64,000 bases of DNA from Lithobates sylvaticus (Eukaryota; Chordata; Amphibia; Anura; Ranidae). The position numbers were made by a program, and so were the translations under genes. The notes under the pieces are model-generated. The model ran no database searches. It was not told the DNA's origin and saw only the letters and a list, made by a program, of their open reading frames with translations. Of this stretch, positions 31,336 through 43,284 are shown in pieces (position 1 is the first letter of the stretch; the number at the start of each line of letters is the position of its first letter). The stretch is taken from NCBI GenBank assembly GCA_028564925.1, contig CM053030.1, forward strand, positions 379,437,833 through 379,501,832, in the 5' to 3' direction.

Positions 31336-32279
31336 GTTTATTATATACTGCTGATATATTTCTGCCTGCTCAACACTTTGATTTTAATTTATATATTTTA
31401 GTAACTTGTATAGATTATGTTGGTTTCCATCTGCTAGTCACAGCAGCAATCGTATTACATTTTGCAGTATGTAACCTCTGCCATAGTTTCATTTAGCTAG
31501 GTTTTCATTTCATTTTAATTAGCTTCATTATTTTTTCTGGGAAAAATGTTTGGTTTATCTTCTCCATTGAGTAGTCTAATTGTATCTTACTTGCCTTAAG
31601 TAATATCTCGTTAACTTTAAAAAGCCATCTTTTCCAGGCCATCTACAGAATTAATTTCCTGTTTTTGCACTGATGTTAAGTCTTTATTGTACACCCCAAA
31701 CTTTTAGATTACAATTTTTATAGTTCTTACCGTTTCCTTCTTAGAGAAAAAAAATTATAATAGACCATATAAGCCACATAAATACCAAGCTTCAAGCTTT
31801 AAAAGATGATGATAGTTAAAAGTATAAAAAGGGTAATGCAGTTGTAAAATGAAGGCTAAAAGTTGAACAGTATATACAGTATATACCTTAGGCATGAGAT
31901 GGCAAAACACAATCATTTCTTTTTAGCCATGTTAGTGAATACAGCTCCTTTAGTCATAATTTTGCACTCTAGGGATTAACAAACAAGCAACCAAAGCGCA
32001 TGCAATCTCTTAAAAAGTTTTAAAAATTCTAGAAAAGTTATGCGACCAAATATTTTCCGCTTCTCCCATAGAATAGACAGAATCTTGTCTTGGACACAAC
32101 CTGTTACAGATCACGGTGCCCCGTGAGCGGTGGTTTCTGAGAGGCTGTCTTAGTCAGTCAGGTTGGGAAAGCCGCTGGCTGGCCGGCATTCTGCTATAGG
32201 CCGGTGGAAAGGTGTTAAGGCACCTGGTGTGAACAGACCCTTAGGGTAGGCCAATATTTGTTAAAAATTTGTCAGTTTT
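31336..32279. other. Single-copy-looking AT-rich interval
   Basis: No repeat signature until about 32100, where CAGATCACGGTGCCCCGTGA starts unassigned GC-richer text. No coding frame. Confidence 0.3.
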
Positions 32280-33229
32280 AAAGTGTATCTCAAGCAAAAC
32301 TTAAAAAAAAAAAAAAGTTTTAGATTTCTGGAGGAGGTGATTGAGCAGCAGTTTGCAGGCATTCAGGAGGTGATGCTACACTACTGCTACATTGACTTAA
32401 TTAGGCATGTTTGGCATGCAGCTCCCCCTGCCAAACGTGACATGCCAAGTTATATTTGCCACTGTGCAAAGCATCACTGTCATGGCAATGTGTGTGGCCC
32501 TGAGTGGCCATGCTATTTCATAAGTAGGCAATTGGAGAGGGGTGATTAAAACACAGATTAACCACCTGTTTTTAATGTCCCTTTGCCTCTCATGAGCCTA
32601 AATTTAGTTAAATTTCCTTCCTGTTGTGTCTCTGGGACAGGAATTGAAGGGAAATTTCCCTAATGATACACAGGCGGCAAAAAACAAACCTATAGTGTTT
32701 TAACCCTTCCCTACGCTATCCAATATTAAAAGAAAAGTTGTGGCAATGCATGTATTTTAAGCATGAGCTTACGGTGTCTACTTAGCATTTCTATGAATGG
32801 TTTTTTATCACACCCAGAGATTGTCTGACATCTTAAGAAATCGCTAGGGCAAATCATCTGCTATTCCCCATCTTTTAGTTGGAAAATTATTCACCACCCA
32901 TGTTTCGAATGTCCAAATCACAACAGGCTTGAGTGGTGTCCTGCTTTCCCTTCCTGCTGTTATTGCAAAACTTTTTACCTTAAAGTGGGTAATTGGGTAA
33001 AAGTTTTTTTTTTATACCTTTAATGCATTCTCTGCATTAAGGTAAAAAAAAACTTTCAATAGAAGCTCCCCCTAAATACTCACCTGAGCCCGATCTCGAT
33101 CTATCGCTGTGCATGTCTGCAGCAGCTCTTCCAATCTCACAGGCTTTGCTGAGAGTAGTGGGATCCATAGGTACGGGTCCTTGGTCCATTCTATGGTTTC
33201 CAGACCCTGAACACCCCATGTAGGGGTAT
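32280..33229 (-). repeat. Interspersed repeats including an inverted TACTTACCTG-type fragment
   Basis: 32390-32720 resembles the repeat at 3.77-4.0 kb (TATATTTGCCACTG, GAAGGGAAATTTCCCTAATG). At 32977-33190, TTAA followed by TAATGCATTCTCTGCATTAA and CTAAATACTCACCTGAGCCC is the 3' part of the TACTTACCTG repeat on the minus strand. Confidence 0.5.
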
Positions 33230-34016
33230 ATTTACCATGATGGGCAAAGCCTGGACCTTAATAGGCTTAGCATCATGGATTAGGTAAGACAGGGTTTTTT
33301 TCTATGGCCAGCAGATCCTGGCTTTTAACAAAACTATCCACAGGCCAAAGCATGTTGTGCAGTTTTGAGGGTGGATGTTTGTGAGTTATTCACTTTGTTG
33401 TGGTAATCTATGCCATTTTGTCACAAAGGCCCCGTTTACATCTAGGCCACTCGCATTTCCGTATCATGCTAAAAAGGCCCCAAAATGGCCAACACACGTT
33501 AGGGTGTCATTCATTGTTAATTGCACCCCAAACGTGCTAAAAAAACTGATGTTTTGTCTCATAACAACATGCTTGAAAGACGCAGAAGTTGGTTTCTAAA
33601 AGGGTAAAGGAGCTTCTTTGGGGCATTTTGGGAGCAGAGGACAGCCTATTCAAGTGAATGGTGGTGTTTTAAAAACGCACAAAAGATAATACTCCCACAT
33701 TGTTTTCTCAGCACGAGTAACTTTAAAATTGGTCAGGACCTTCTCTACCAACTTCTAAAGAACCATCCAGTTCCTTCAAACCTTTGGCTAGATAATCAAC
33801 TTTCCAAAGTCTGCTCTCCAGCCCTCACAATCTCTGGAGTTCTTGGGTCTAATCTTGGACATAGTTCATGCCAGTATCTTTCTCTAACAGTGACATTCTA
33901 GAGGCAGTCCTAGCATAAGTTTTTGCCAGTGCCCAATCATCTGAAAGTAGTATCATATAACTCATGGTCTATGAATACAAGTCGTGTTCTTTGCTGTATT
34001 CTAATAAAAGACATTT
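33230..34016. other. Unassigned; possible old retroelement RT trace
   Basis: The segment at about 33830-33900 can be read as LEFLGLILDIVHASIFL, loosely like the 'LGLxLDT...IFL' stretch in reverse transcriptases of DIRS-type elements. The match is short and could be chance. Upstream text to 33600 has TTCACTT-type MITE words. Treated as a fossil if real. Confidence 0.2.
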
Positions 34017-34385
34017 ACAGGTACAATAAGTCCCCAACTTAAGAATGTGTTATTTTCCGGGATCTCCTTCCTAAGTCCAACTTGTTTGTAAGTCCAACAA
34101 GGATCAGCGCTTGCAGACAATGACTGCGAGCGCTGATCAGTGTGTTCTGGTGGTGTGAGTCCCCCTGTCACAAAACAATAGCACAGCAAGGGAGATCGCT
34201 GCATCCACATTGCTTGTATTGGTACAGGGATCTGTCAGTTTTTTTTTTTTTTGTTCAGCTCGCTGGGTTGAACTAAAAAAAGCTGAGTGTGTGTACCCAA
34301 CTTTACACCATTGGACATGCAAACACATGTTCGCATCTTTGAAAGTTTGCAAATTGAACATTTGTATGTAGGGGACTTACTGTCA
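34017..34385. mobile_element. MITE-like element with ACAATAAGTCCCC ends
   Basis: Left ACAGGTACAATAAGTCCCCA and right GTAGGGGACTTACTGT are imperfect inverted ends. Inner mirrored words: CTTGTTTGTAAGTCCAAC and GTTTGCAAATTGAACATTTG. A poly-T run lies near 34240. Confidence 0.5.
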
Positions 34386-35887
34386 TTCAGATTTCTTATT
34401 TTTTATATATGTAATGGTATACAAACTGGTTTCTTTTTTTAGTTTAATTTCATTTTAAAAGCTGGCACAACCAATGAAAGTCATTTGCTCTGTTTAGAAA
34501 ACACTTTTTTATGCCCATGAATCTGCATGCATGCAGTTATATTTTTGTATTTTGTCTTTGCAGGGCAAAGCAACAGGCTCACTTAAAGGCCCCCTCCCCA
34601 GGCAGTATATATTTACCTGCCTGTTGCTTCCCCACTGCTACGTTTTCCTACATGAGGTAAAGCGAAATACCTTGTACTTCAAGGTATGGAGGGGCATGTA
34701 TTTTCTCCATTCTACCACACTGCAGTAGTAGACAACAACAACAAAAAAAAGAGAACTCCACCCCCCCTAGGCGGGCCCAAAACTGTACTTGTAAACAAAT
34801 ATCAAAAAGTACTAGCGAGTAAGAGCACAATCACAATTTTTTTTGGTTTAAAAATTGCATAAAAAATAGAACAATTTATTGGCTGGTGTAATGGTAAAAG
34901 CACCCCAAATCAAAGTGCACAATGTTCCACATAAACTGTTGATGTCACGGATGGTACCATGACAGAGGGATACTGTATGCGAATGTGCGCACAAACACAA
35001 GCACAATGAACTGGACACTACAATTAACATGTTCTTTTTGCCTAGGAGTATGAGCAATGATCATGAATATGAGCAGAAGCCCAAACTGGTTTTCTGGTGC
35101 TGGGAATCCAGTTTACCTTATACCTCTGCTCATCTGTGACCTTGATCTTGCTGCGGATTTGGTGCTTTCCTGTCTGGCGGTTACTGAACTCAGCTCTCTG
35201 TTAGTGATGCTGAACTCTGCTACATACTGCTCTGGGTGAACTTGGGGTGCCCACATAACTACGCTTCTGCTTACCTGACCTGCTTACCCGACGCTGGCAC
35301 TCCAAAGTTCAAATCCAATGTTCCAGCTGCCTGGCCCCTGCCACCTTCCATTGTCCTAGCAGAAATTGCACTTGAGTCTACCCTCATTATCTCAGGCTCC
35401 TCATAAAGATACATGTATATGCACAAACAGTGTTTAGAAACATATACCACTGTAAAGAATTTATGCACAATTGGGCACTTACATGCATAAAATATGCCAA
35501 ACTACTCTTCCCTTAACGCACTCTGGATTTTCAGTTTTTATGTTTCTGAAAACTGCTCCAGTAAACAGACCTAAATGTTCTGTGTGCACTTGCAATGTAG
35601 CTGTGCTCAGAACTGTAAACTAAAAAATCTATTTGGATCTAAACTCTGCATTTTCAGTGCCGTGTGTATGAGGCTGTAGACTTGTGTGGGGAGAGAAACC
35701 GTTCTAATGCAAACAAAACAAGGACCCTCATAGATGGGACTTTACATTGCAACAGTTAACATGACCCAAATTAATTGCAATTTAGAGTGTTTTGTTTAAA
35801 AGGTTTTACAAAATACTTTATATCACAACACTTAAAAAAAACAAAAACATATGATACATAGTTGAAATGGCTATTCAGACATATATA
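34386..35887. other. Mostly single-copy-looking DNA
   Basis: No termini or arrays. AAGCACTGCTACG-like repeat words and TGGCGGTTACTGAACTCAGC near 35175 hint at old repeat debris. Frames of 60-69 residues only. Confidence 0.3.
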
Positions 35888-36279
35888 CAGTGGGGACGGA
35901 AAGTTTTCAGACCCCCTTACATTTTTCACTCTTTGTTATATTGCAGCCATTTGCTAAAATAATTTAAGTTCATTTTTTTCCCTCATTAGTGTACACACAG
36001 CACCCCATATTGACAGAAAAACACTGAATTGTTAACATTGTTGCAGATTTATTAAAAAAAGAAATGAGCAAATGGTCTGAATACATAGAACCATGTGATA
36101 TTTCAGTTTTTCTTTTTTAATAAATCTGCAAAAATGTTAACAATTCTGTGTTTTTCTGTCAATATGGGGTGCTGTGTGTACATTAATGAGGAAAAAATGA
36201 ACTTAAATGATTTTAGCAAATGGCTGCAATATAACCAAGTAAAAATGTGATGGGGTCTGAATACTTTTAGTCCCCACTG
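35888..36279. mobile_element. Tc1-type MITE with long inverted ends and TA duplication
   Basis: CAGTGGGGACGGAAAGTTTT to the left and the mirrored text ending TTTTAGTCCCCACTG to the right, flanked by TA (35886-35887, 36280-36281). The arms extend about 170 bp each (CACTCTTTGTTATATTGCAG, CACAGCACCCCATATTGACA, AACACTGAATTGTTAACA), leaving a short centre around AGCAAATGGTCTGAATACAT. It could form a nearly complete hairpin. Confidence 0.92.
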
Positions 36280-36281
36280 TA

Positions 36282-36994
36282 TGTACTTCTTCTACATACT
36301 TTTGGTAAAAAAAATCGCAATTAGCGATTATTGATTGGTTTGCGCAAAAGTTTTATAGTATTTACAAAATAGTGGATAGTTTTATAGAATTTTTATTAAT
36401 AATTTTTTTTTTTACTAGTAATGGCGGCGATCAGCGATTTTTATTTTTTATTTTTTTATTGTGACTGCGACATTACGGCAGACACATCGGACATTTTTGA
36501 CACATTTTTGGGACCATTGTCATTTATACAGCAATCAGTGCTATTTAAATTCACTTATTCCTGTGTAAATGACACTGGCAGTGAAGGGGTTAACCACTCG
36601 GGGCAGTGTAGGGGTTAAGTGTGACCTATGTGGGTTTTTTTTTACTGTAGGGGGCGTGGCTTGGCGTGTGACATCACTAATCGTCTTTCCCTATGACAGG
36701 GACCAGACGATCAGTGACAGCCTCACTAGGAAGCACGGGGAGAGGTTTGTTTACACATACCTCTCCTCGTTCTTCAGCTCTGTGATCCGATCGCGGGAAC
36801 CCCGGCGGCGATCGGGTCCGTGGGTCCCGCGACCACGGTCACAGAGCTCAGGACCCGGTCACAAGCGTGCTGCCGGCGGTGTGTGCGCAAACCCACGGCT
36901 GGGCTCTTAAAGAGCAACGTACCTGTATGTTGATGTGCCCAGCCGTGCCATTCTGCCAACGTAAATGTGCAGGAGGCGGTCCTTAAGTGATTAA
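36282..36994 (+). mobile_element. 1-kb TTAACCACTT repeat, copy C, 5' truncated
   Basis: Starts within the repeat at TACTTCTTCTACATACTTTT and ends GGCGGTCCTTAAGTGATTAA. The MITE at 35888-36279 lies exactly at the truncation, and the 5' third of the repeat is not found on its other side. Frames such as 36569-36910 (+) are the usual frames of the GC-rich tail. Confidence 0.85.
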
Positions 36995-38297
36995 AGCATC
37001 AAACAGAGTGCCTCATGCAATGCACTACTGTAAGGGGCTGCTACACCAACCAATGGTGTGAGGGCACAGGACCACGACTAATGACCAGAAGGCTGCTCAG
37101 TACTTGTTGAGGTCCCAGGGGTGCAGAGGAAGTAAGCAGATGATAGGATGTTGCAAGCAGGCACCTGAAGTCCTCTACTATTTATAGATGAATATTTAAA
37201 TACATATTCTCACCACTGTTTTGCTTTAAAGCTTGGTCTGAATGAATAAAAACTTGTATTTACATTTAACATGAGGGATGTTGCTGGGCATCAGTATGAA
37301 CAGAAAATGTGCTATTTGGTTGAATATGGAATATATTCAGGTGAGAACTATAAAGATTCTACCAAGGGATGAATATGGAAATAGAGGGGGTGGAGGTAGT
37401 AGTTTTATTTGCAAAATGAATAGTTTGGGTCTCTTATGCCCTTATAAACCCTAAGTATAATTCAGTGAGATGGACTTAACTTTTAATGGAACCTTTTTGT
37501 TGGGTTCTTTTCTGTGCCACCAGTTACACATAAAATTACTGGAATGGAATGGATACATATGACATGTGATTGATTCCCTGAGAAAATAATAAAATATATA
37601 TTGTTTCTATATCTCTTCCATAAAAAAGTATCTGTCATAGATAAAAGACACCATTGTAAACAAAGGTTCCAAGAGGTCCCTATATGGCCACAAAACTCTG
37701 AAAAAATGAGTCCCTCTTGAATTTTTCTTGCATTTGGATATAAAAAATCATCTTCAAATGGAAAAATAAAAGCCCACTTCCAGTATAACATTCTTACGGA
37801 CTGCAATAAAAATGTAATGAACCATCCTAGTCTAAAAATGATTCAGATCTTTTACTTCTCTCAAGTGAATAATTGAGGTTTATAAATGTTAGACATCTGT
37901 GTAAGCCAGTGTAAAATTGTATTTCAATTTACTATCTTTCTTATATTCTGTATAGTGTCTTTAAAAGGAGAATGTGCCCTAGTTTATTTCGCATATTTTC
38001 AAATTTGATTTCAATTGGTAAACAACTTTGAGTATACATGATTTCTTGATCGGGTAGCACGGGCTCCTACCTACTGGTGATGGAGACAGAAAGGTGATCC
38101 TTCCAACACTCTGTAGGAGTAGCTTTTTTTTATCCTGTAACGGGAAAGTATAGTGGTTTTGTACATAATCTCTTTATTTGTTATATAAAAAACATATTGC
38201 ACTTTTCCCATGTTTTTCAGGTTTCGCTTAACTTCTTTGTTAAATGAAAGGGAGTCCAAAAGCTTATGTGTAAATTCATACCACTGTAAGCCAGTGA
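36995..38297. other. Single-copy-looking AT-rich interval
   Basis: A 107-residue minus frame (37483-37806) has no domain. No repeat signature was seen, except a TTTAATGGAACC block near 37480. Confidence 0.35.
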
Positions 38298-39004
38298 GTG
38301 GCGAGGAGAGCCGATCACAGCCATCTCCACGCAGGGGGACATCTAGGAATATAATCAGGGCACTGATCATCAGTGACCTAAGTAACAATACAGTGCCCAC
38401 CAATGCCAGCAATCAGTGCCCACAAGTGCCACCAATCAGTGCCCATTAGCGATGCCAATCAGTGCCCATTAGCGATGCCAATCAGTGCTGCCCATAAATG
38501 CCCATCACTGCTGTCGATCAATGCCCATCAGTGCCACCCATCAATGCCCATCAGTACTACCTATCCATGCTGCCTAACAGTGCCCATAAGTGCCACCTAT
38601 CAGTGTCACCTACCAGTGCCCATAAGTGCAGCATATTAGTGCCACCTATTCTGTGCCCATAAGTGGCGCCTCATCAATGCATACGAGTTCAGCCTATCAG
38701 TGCCGCCTCATCAGCGCACATCAGTGAAGGAAAAAAATTACTTCGTTACAAAATTGACTGACAGAAAAAAAGTAAAAAAGATTTTTTTTCAAAATCTTTG
38801 GTCTTTTTTTTGTGAAAAATTAAAAACCCAGCAGTGATTAAATACCACTAAAAGAAAGCTCTATTTGTGTGAAGAAAATTATAAAAAAAATAGTTTGGGT
38901 ACAGTGTAGCACGACCGCGCAATTATCATTCAAAGTGCGACAGTGCTGAAAACTGAAAAATGGCTCAGACAGGGGGTGTAAGTGCCCGGTAGGCAAGTGG
39001 TTAA
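38298..39004 (-). mobile_element. 1-kb TTAACCACTT repeat, copy E, with minisatellite
   Basis: The right end GGTAGGCAAGTGGTTAA reaches TTAA 39001-39004. GCACGACCGCGCAATTATCA and GAAAGCTCTATTTGTG are standard blocks. The left side is truncated and occupied by a degenerate 23-bp minisatellite (38395-38725, units such as CAGTGCCCATTAGCGATGCC plus AAT). Confidence 0.8.
38395..38725 (-). repeat. 23-bp minisatellite, degenerate
   Basis: Units based on CAGTGCCCATNAGTGCCACC plus TAT, with two near-identical copies at 38436-38481. It is the reverse complement type of the array at 40794-41370. Confidence 0.8.
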
Positions 39005-39689
39005 AAACATTTCTTAAATGCTGGATAAGAAAATGTAAACATATAACGTCCAAATAGTAATCAATAAACACTTGAGATAAACTAAACAAAGAAACTAAAA
39101 ATAGTTATTAAAAACACTGAGAGAGAAATAAAAAAAAAGGGCAAAAATGAACGAACATAAACCGCGTATATGGAATGCATACATGAACATTAATAAGAAG
39201 CATTTGCCTCGACAGTATTCTACACATGAAAAAAGTTCAAATGCCTGCCGACATGGGACTCATGTTAAAAAAAATGTCACATTCCCATAAACCAAATGGG
39301 AAAAAAAAGCTGTAAAAAGTGTAAAAAAAACATATATAATATATGGATTACATATATAATCAACATATGTAATCAACAGCAAAAAAAATCCCATTTAGTG
39401 TATGGAAAAGAGGGTAAACACCAGTCTAGATTGTATGGTACAATCTATTGCAAGATAATACATTTTGTGCTTTTTGTTATTTTTTATTTAAATTTTCTAG
39501 CAATCATGTCTTTGTTTGTCTGTTTCTACAATAATCATGTCCAGAAGATTTTTTTATAGAATCTATATGTCATGTGTATTAAAAAAAATAGAATTTTAAT
39601 CAATTTCTAGTGTCTTTGCCAATTTAAAGCCCCAAATATTTTTCTGGGGGGGGGGGGGGGGGGGGGTACAAACTACCTTTCTAAGTTCT
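39005..39689. other. Unassigned AT-rich interval
   Basis: Contains CATATATAAT/ATTACATATATAATC symmetry near 39330-39370 and a run of about 20 G at 39647-39666. The 87-residue plus frame has low complexity. Confidence 0.3.
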
Positions 39690-39905
39690 AATAAAAGGTC
39701 TATAGGGGTTGTCTGTTCCATATATGGCGGCGTTCCCACCATCCCATATATAAATTTGCCAGTGAGGGCAAACTTTTAGCCCCCATAGCAGCTCCGCATT
39801 TCTGGAGAAACCATTCTCCATTGAAGGAGAAATAATTGTGTTTTAATAAATATTGCAAAACATCCAAAGATGTAGATCTGAAATGAGTGGAAGCTCTGCT
39901 AATTT
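39690..39905 (-). pseudogene. Penelope-like reverse transcriptase fragment
   Basis: A 71-residue minus-strand frame (39700-39915) reads LQYLLKHNYFSFNGEWFLQK, then CGAAMGAKSLPSLANLYMGW. The pattern 'F-FNG-F-Q--G-AMG----PS-ANL-MG' is the RT signature I associate with Penelope-like elements. In typical members the motif is GTAMGTKFAPSYANLFMG, so the central residues have drifted. Catalytic YADD-type and GIY-YIG regions are not present nearby. It is a short remnant of one copy; an assignment to another non-LTR-like RT is possible. Confidence 0.6.
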
Positions 39906-40495
39906 TATCTTCCAATCATGAGCAAGTTAAATTGCTGTTTTTTATTTTCCTTGCATGTCCACCTCGGATCTACAGTGACTGCACTTCCAAGTGCACTTTC
40001 AGTGCAATTTCAAGTGCACTTTGCACTTGTAATTTGCACTTATAGTGCAAAGTGGATTTGCCTTTGGTAAATAACCTCCACTGTCATTTTTTTATTTTTT
40101 TTTGTCTGCTAAGTGTAAATGCATTTTTGCAAAATAATCCACCCCCCTCCCCGAAAATCAAAATTTTTAAGTACTTTTACGATTTTGTGTTGGCCCACAT
40201 TCATAGACACAAGTTACTTCCATCAGATCATCCCCGCAGCTATTACCTTTTTGTACCACTTCCTCCCTCCCTTTAGATCGTAAGCTTCATGAGCAGGGCC
40301 CTCCTATTCCTTCTGTATTGAACTTTATTGTAATTGTACTGTCCCCCTCTACATTTTAAACTGTTGGCGTTGTTTAAATCCGTTATTAATAATAGCCGTC
40401 TTGGAACACAGGTAGCCCGTGGGCCCCAGGTTGGACACCCGCTTTAGCCTATAGCTTGAGCACAGCTGAACATCCTCAAAAATCTAGTACTAGCT
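39906..40495. repeat. Repeat debris
   Basis: 39880-40075 carries CCAATCATGAGCAAG, TTTATTTTCCTTGCATGTCC and GCACTTTCAGTGCAATTTCAA, then GGTAAATAACC, a known frog repeat related to the text at 45478-45580. 40270-40380 (GATCGTAAGCTTCATGAGCA) resembles a frog LINE/SINE 3' segment. 40400-40445 (TAGCCCGTGGGCC, GTTGGACACCCGCTT) is an hAT end remnant. Confidence 0.5.
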
Positions 40496-41726
40496 TTAAC
40501 CACTTGCTTACTGGGCACTTAAACCCCCCTCCTGCCCAAACCAATTTTCAGCGCTGTCGCACTTTGAATGACAATTGCGTGGTCATACAACACTGTACCC
40601 AAATGACATTTTTTAATTTTTTCCCCACAAATAGAGATTTCTTTTGGTGGTATTTAATCACAGCTGGGGTTTTTATTTTTTGCTAAACAAACAAAAAAAA
40701 AAATGGAAAAAAAAAAAAAAAATCGTGTTTAATAGTTTGTTATAAAATTTTTCAAACAGGTAATTTTTCTGCTTCATTGATATGAGCTGATGAGGCGGCA
40801 CTGGTGGGCACTGATGGGCGGCACTGGTGGGCACTGATGGGCGGCACTGGTGGGCACTGATGGGCGGCACTGGTGGGCACTGATAGGCGGCACTGGTGGG
40901 CACTGATAGGCGGCACTGGTGGGCACTGATAGGCGGCACTGGTGGGCACTGATAGGCGGCACTGGTGGGCACTGATAGGCTGCACTGGTGGGCACTGATA
41001 GGCTGCACTGGTGGGCACTGATAGGCTGCACTGGTGGGCACAGTTAAGGTGGCACTGATGGGCACAGTTAAGGTGGCACTGATGGGCACAGTTAAGGTGG
41101 CACTGATGGGGTCAGATAAGTCGGTACTGATGGGCACTGATAAGATGTCACTCATGGGCCCTGATGGGTGGCACGGATGGGTACTGATAGGTACCACTGA
41201 TAGGCACTGGCAGGTGACACTGATGGGCATTGATGTGCATCACTATTCAGGCACTGATTGTGGGCACTGATAGGTGGCACTGACAGATGGCACTGTGGGC
41301 ACTGACAGGTGGCGCTGGTGGGCACTGGCAGGCGGCACTTGTAGGGGGCACAGGTGGGCACTGATGAGCTGGGGCACATCGCAGTGATCGGGACTAATGT
41401 CCCTCTACCTGCCGCCGGTGATCGGCTTTTTTTTCTCTCCTCGCACTGTCAGCGATCCTCGCGATTGCTGGCTGTATTGTCATCACATGATCAGCTGTCA
41501 TTGGCTGACAGCTGATCACGTGGTAAGGGGTCAGGATCGACCCCTTACTTGGATCTGTGATCCAGCGAGTCTCTCAGACTTGCTGATCACAGAGCGCGCT
41601 GCACGCGCCCTTCAAGGAGGCGCGCAGGCCTCTCATGCACGGGACTACGTCAATAGATGTAGTCCCGGCAAAGCAGGTCTGCGCTGTAGCCATCATTCGG
41701 CTATAGCGCGGATCTCTAGCGGTTAA
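40496..41726 (+). mobile_element. 1-kb TTAACCACTT repeat, copy D, expanded by minisatellite
   Basis: TTAA at 40496-40499 (TTAACCACTTGCTTACTGGG) and at 41723-41726 (CTCTAGCGGTTAA). AT-rich head to 40745, then a 23-bp minisatellite, then the GC-rich tail with CAGCTGTCATTGGCTGACAG hairpin and CATCATTCGGCTATAGCG. Confidence 0.9.
40794..41370 (+). repeat. 23-bp minisatellite
   Basis: Unit GGCGGCACTGGTGGGCACTG plus ATG/ATA, about eleven near-perfect copies to 41043. Then 24-bp variants with CAGTTAAGGTGGCACTGATG, then degenerate units to about 41370. It keeps several frames open; the 185-residue minus frame (40673-41230) is spurious. Confidence 0.95.
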
Positions 41727-42854
41727 AAAAAATGACTTATTTTCTAGAAACCTCTCAGCTCTAATGTAAATTCATTCATGTTTAATAAGTGGAATTGTTC
41801 AGATCGGGGATTGTACTGATGCTATTACCCTATCATGTAGCACTCTTCCAAAGCCATCCTGCACATGAATCATTTTTCAAAACATATTTACTGCATTAAG
41901 CTGCAAAGATTGTAAAAATAAGAGGATTTATTCTTCTGACTTATTTGAGATGGCAAGTTCTAGGTCAGTTCATATCGAGAGGAATAATTATGTGTCTGTG
42001 AAGAATAAGTCGTTTTTCCCTGGCTGCTAAATTAGACAGCTGCTTTGGATTACATGTCATGCTTCTTTCACACACCAGTTTACTTCCCACTGCTAATCCT
42101 AGAGCTGCTTAGAAATGTATGTAATTAACATCATCACCTCTACTTTATCATATATGAAACGCTGTCACATTGCTTTGTTTGCGCTTGCTTCAGTTCCAAA
42201 TAGTTTTTCTGAGCACATTTTATTTGGGCCTTGTATAACAAAGTTTATGATATGTATATTTAGGAGAACAAGCAACTCCACTAGGATTTGAAATGTTATA
42301 TTGGAGAACTGCTACAACAAACATCAGGAAATATATATGCTTGAAGTATAGGATGGTGACTTTGTTTCAAAGCAAACATTAATAAAGGCACATAAACTCG
42401 TAAGAAATTGTTTGTGAGCCCTTTGGAATTGTCTGGATTTCTACATGAATGGTGACTAGAATTTGATCTGTTCTTTGTAGTCATAAAAATAAAGGCAACA
42501 TAGGCAAAGGCCTTTCTAAAGACTGATAAATGATGTCATTCCATGCTATAAGGATTTTACAGAAATTATTCATCATTCACTTCTTTTTTTTTATGTGGAG
42601 GAACAAAACGGCATATTCATTTTCTATTCGTTTTCGGGTGGATGTATGGTAAAATGCATTCTTATGAATTCAGTTGTATGTATAGCCAAATGTATTATTT
42701 TTTAGGCTTAGATAGACCAGGGAAGGGTTAAAGCCCCTTTAAGTTTATTTTTTGCTGTCTATGGCTTGTTGGGGAGCATTTCCTTCACTTTATGTCCCAA
42801 AGATCTAGCAGAAAGTATAAGAATATTTTTACAGAGTGAGGTGAAAATAACATC
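41727..42854. other. Longest repeat-free-looking interval, ~1.1 kb
   Basis: Moderate complexity with words such as GGCTGCTAAATTAGACAGCT and CTTTGGATTACATGTCATGC. No repeat ends, arrays or useful frames. It is a candidate for conserved noncoding sequence on appearance alone. Confidence 0.3.
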
Positions 42855-43284
42855 TAATGCCCCGTACACACGGTCGGAAAATCCGACCACAAAATCCATC
42901 GAATTTTTTCCGACGTATTTTGTCCGACACTGAGATTGCATACACACGGTCGGACAAAGTTGTCGGAAAATCCGATCATTCTGAATGTGGTGACGTTTGT
43001 TGCCTACGACGGGACTACGTAGAGGCTAGTAGCCAATAGCTTTGGTCTTGTAATGTGATCTGAGCATGCGTGGCACTTTGTCCGTCGGAATTCGCTACTC
43101 ACGATCGGAAAAAGTCCGATAGGACTTTGTTGTCGGAAAATTTGAGAGCAGGAGATAAAACTTTGTCCGTCGGAAAATCCGACGGAAAAAGTCCGATGGA
43201 GCCTACACATGGTCGAAATTTCCGACAACATTGTCCGATAGGACATTTTCCGTCGTAAAATCCGACCGTGTGTACGGGGCATTA
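42855..43284. mobile_element. MITE with CGTACACACGGTCGGA ends, intact-looking
   Basis: TAATGCCCCGTACACACGGT at the left and CCGTGTGTACGGGGCATTA at the right are exact inverted repeats, continued by CGGAAAATCCGAC blocks. The interior is filled with repeated TCCGA/TCGGA words around GACTTTGTTGTCGGAAAAT. About 430 bp, nonautonomous. Frames on both strands mirror each other. Confidence 0.92.

Noticed and set aside
33700-33950. DIRS-type reverse transcriptase trace
   Set aside because: The resemblance is about 17 residues with no supporting motif. It is kept only as a weak note in the interval entry.
40673-41230. 185-residue minus-strand repeat protein (PISAHQC-type)
   Set aside because: It is a reading of the 23-bp minisatellite in the 1-kb repeat; parallel frames in the same array read equally well.
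40794-41370. Regularly spaced repeats resembling a CRISPR array
   Set aside because: Units are directly adjacent with no unique spacers, in eukaryotic DNA with no cas genes. The same applies to 23041-23173 and 45583-45912.
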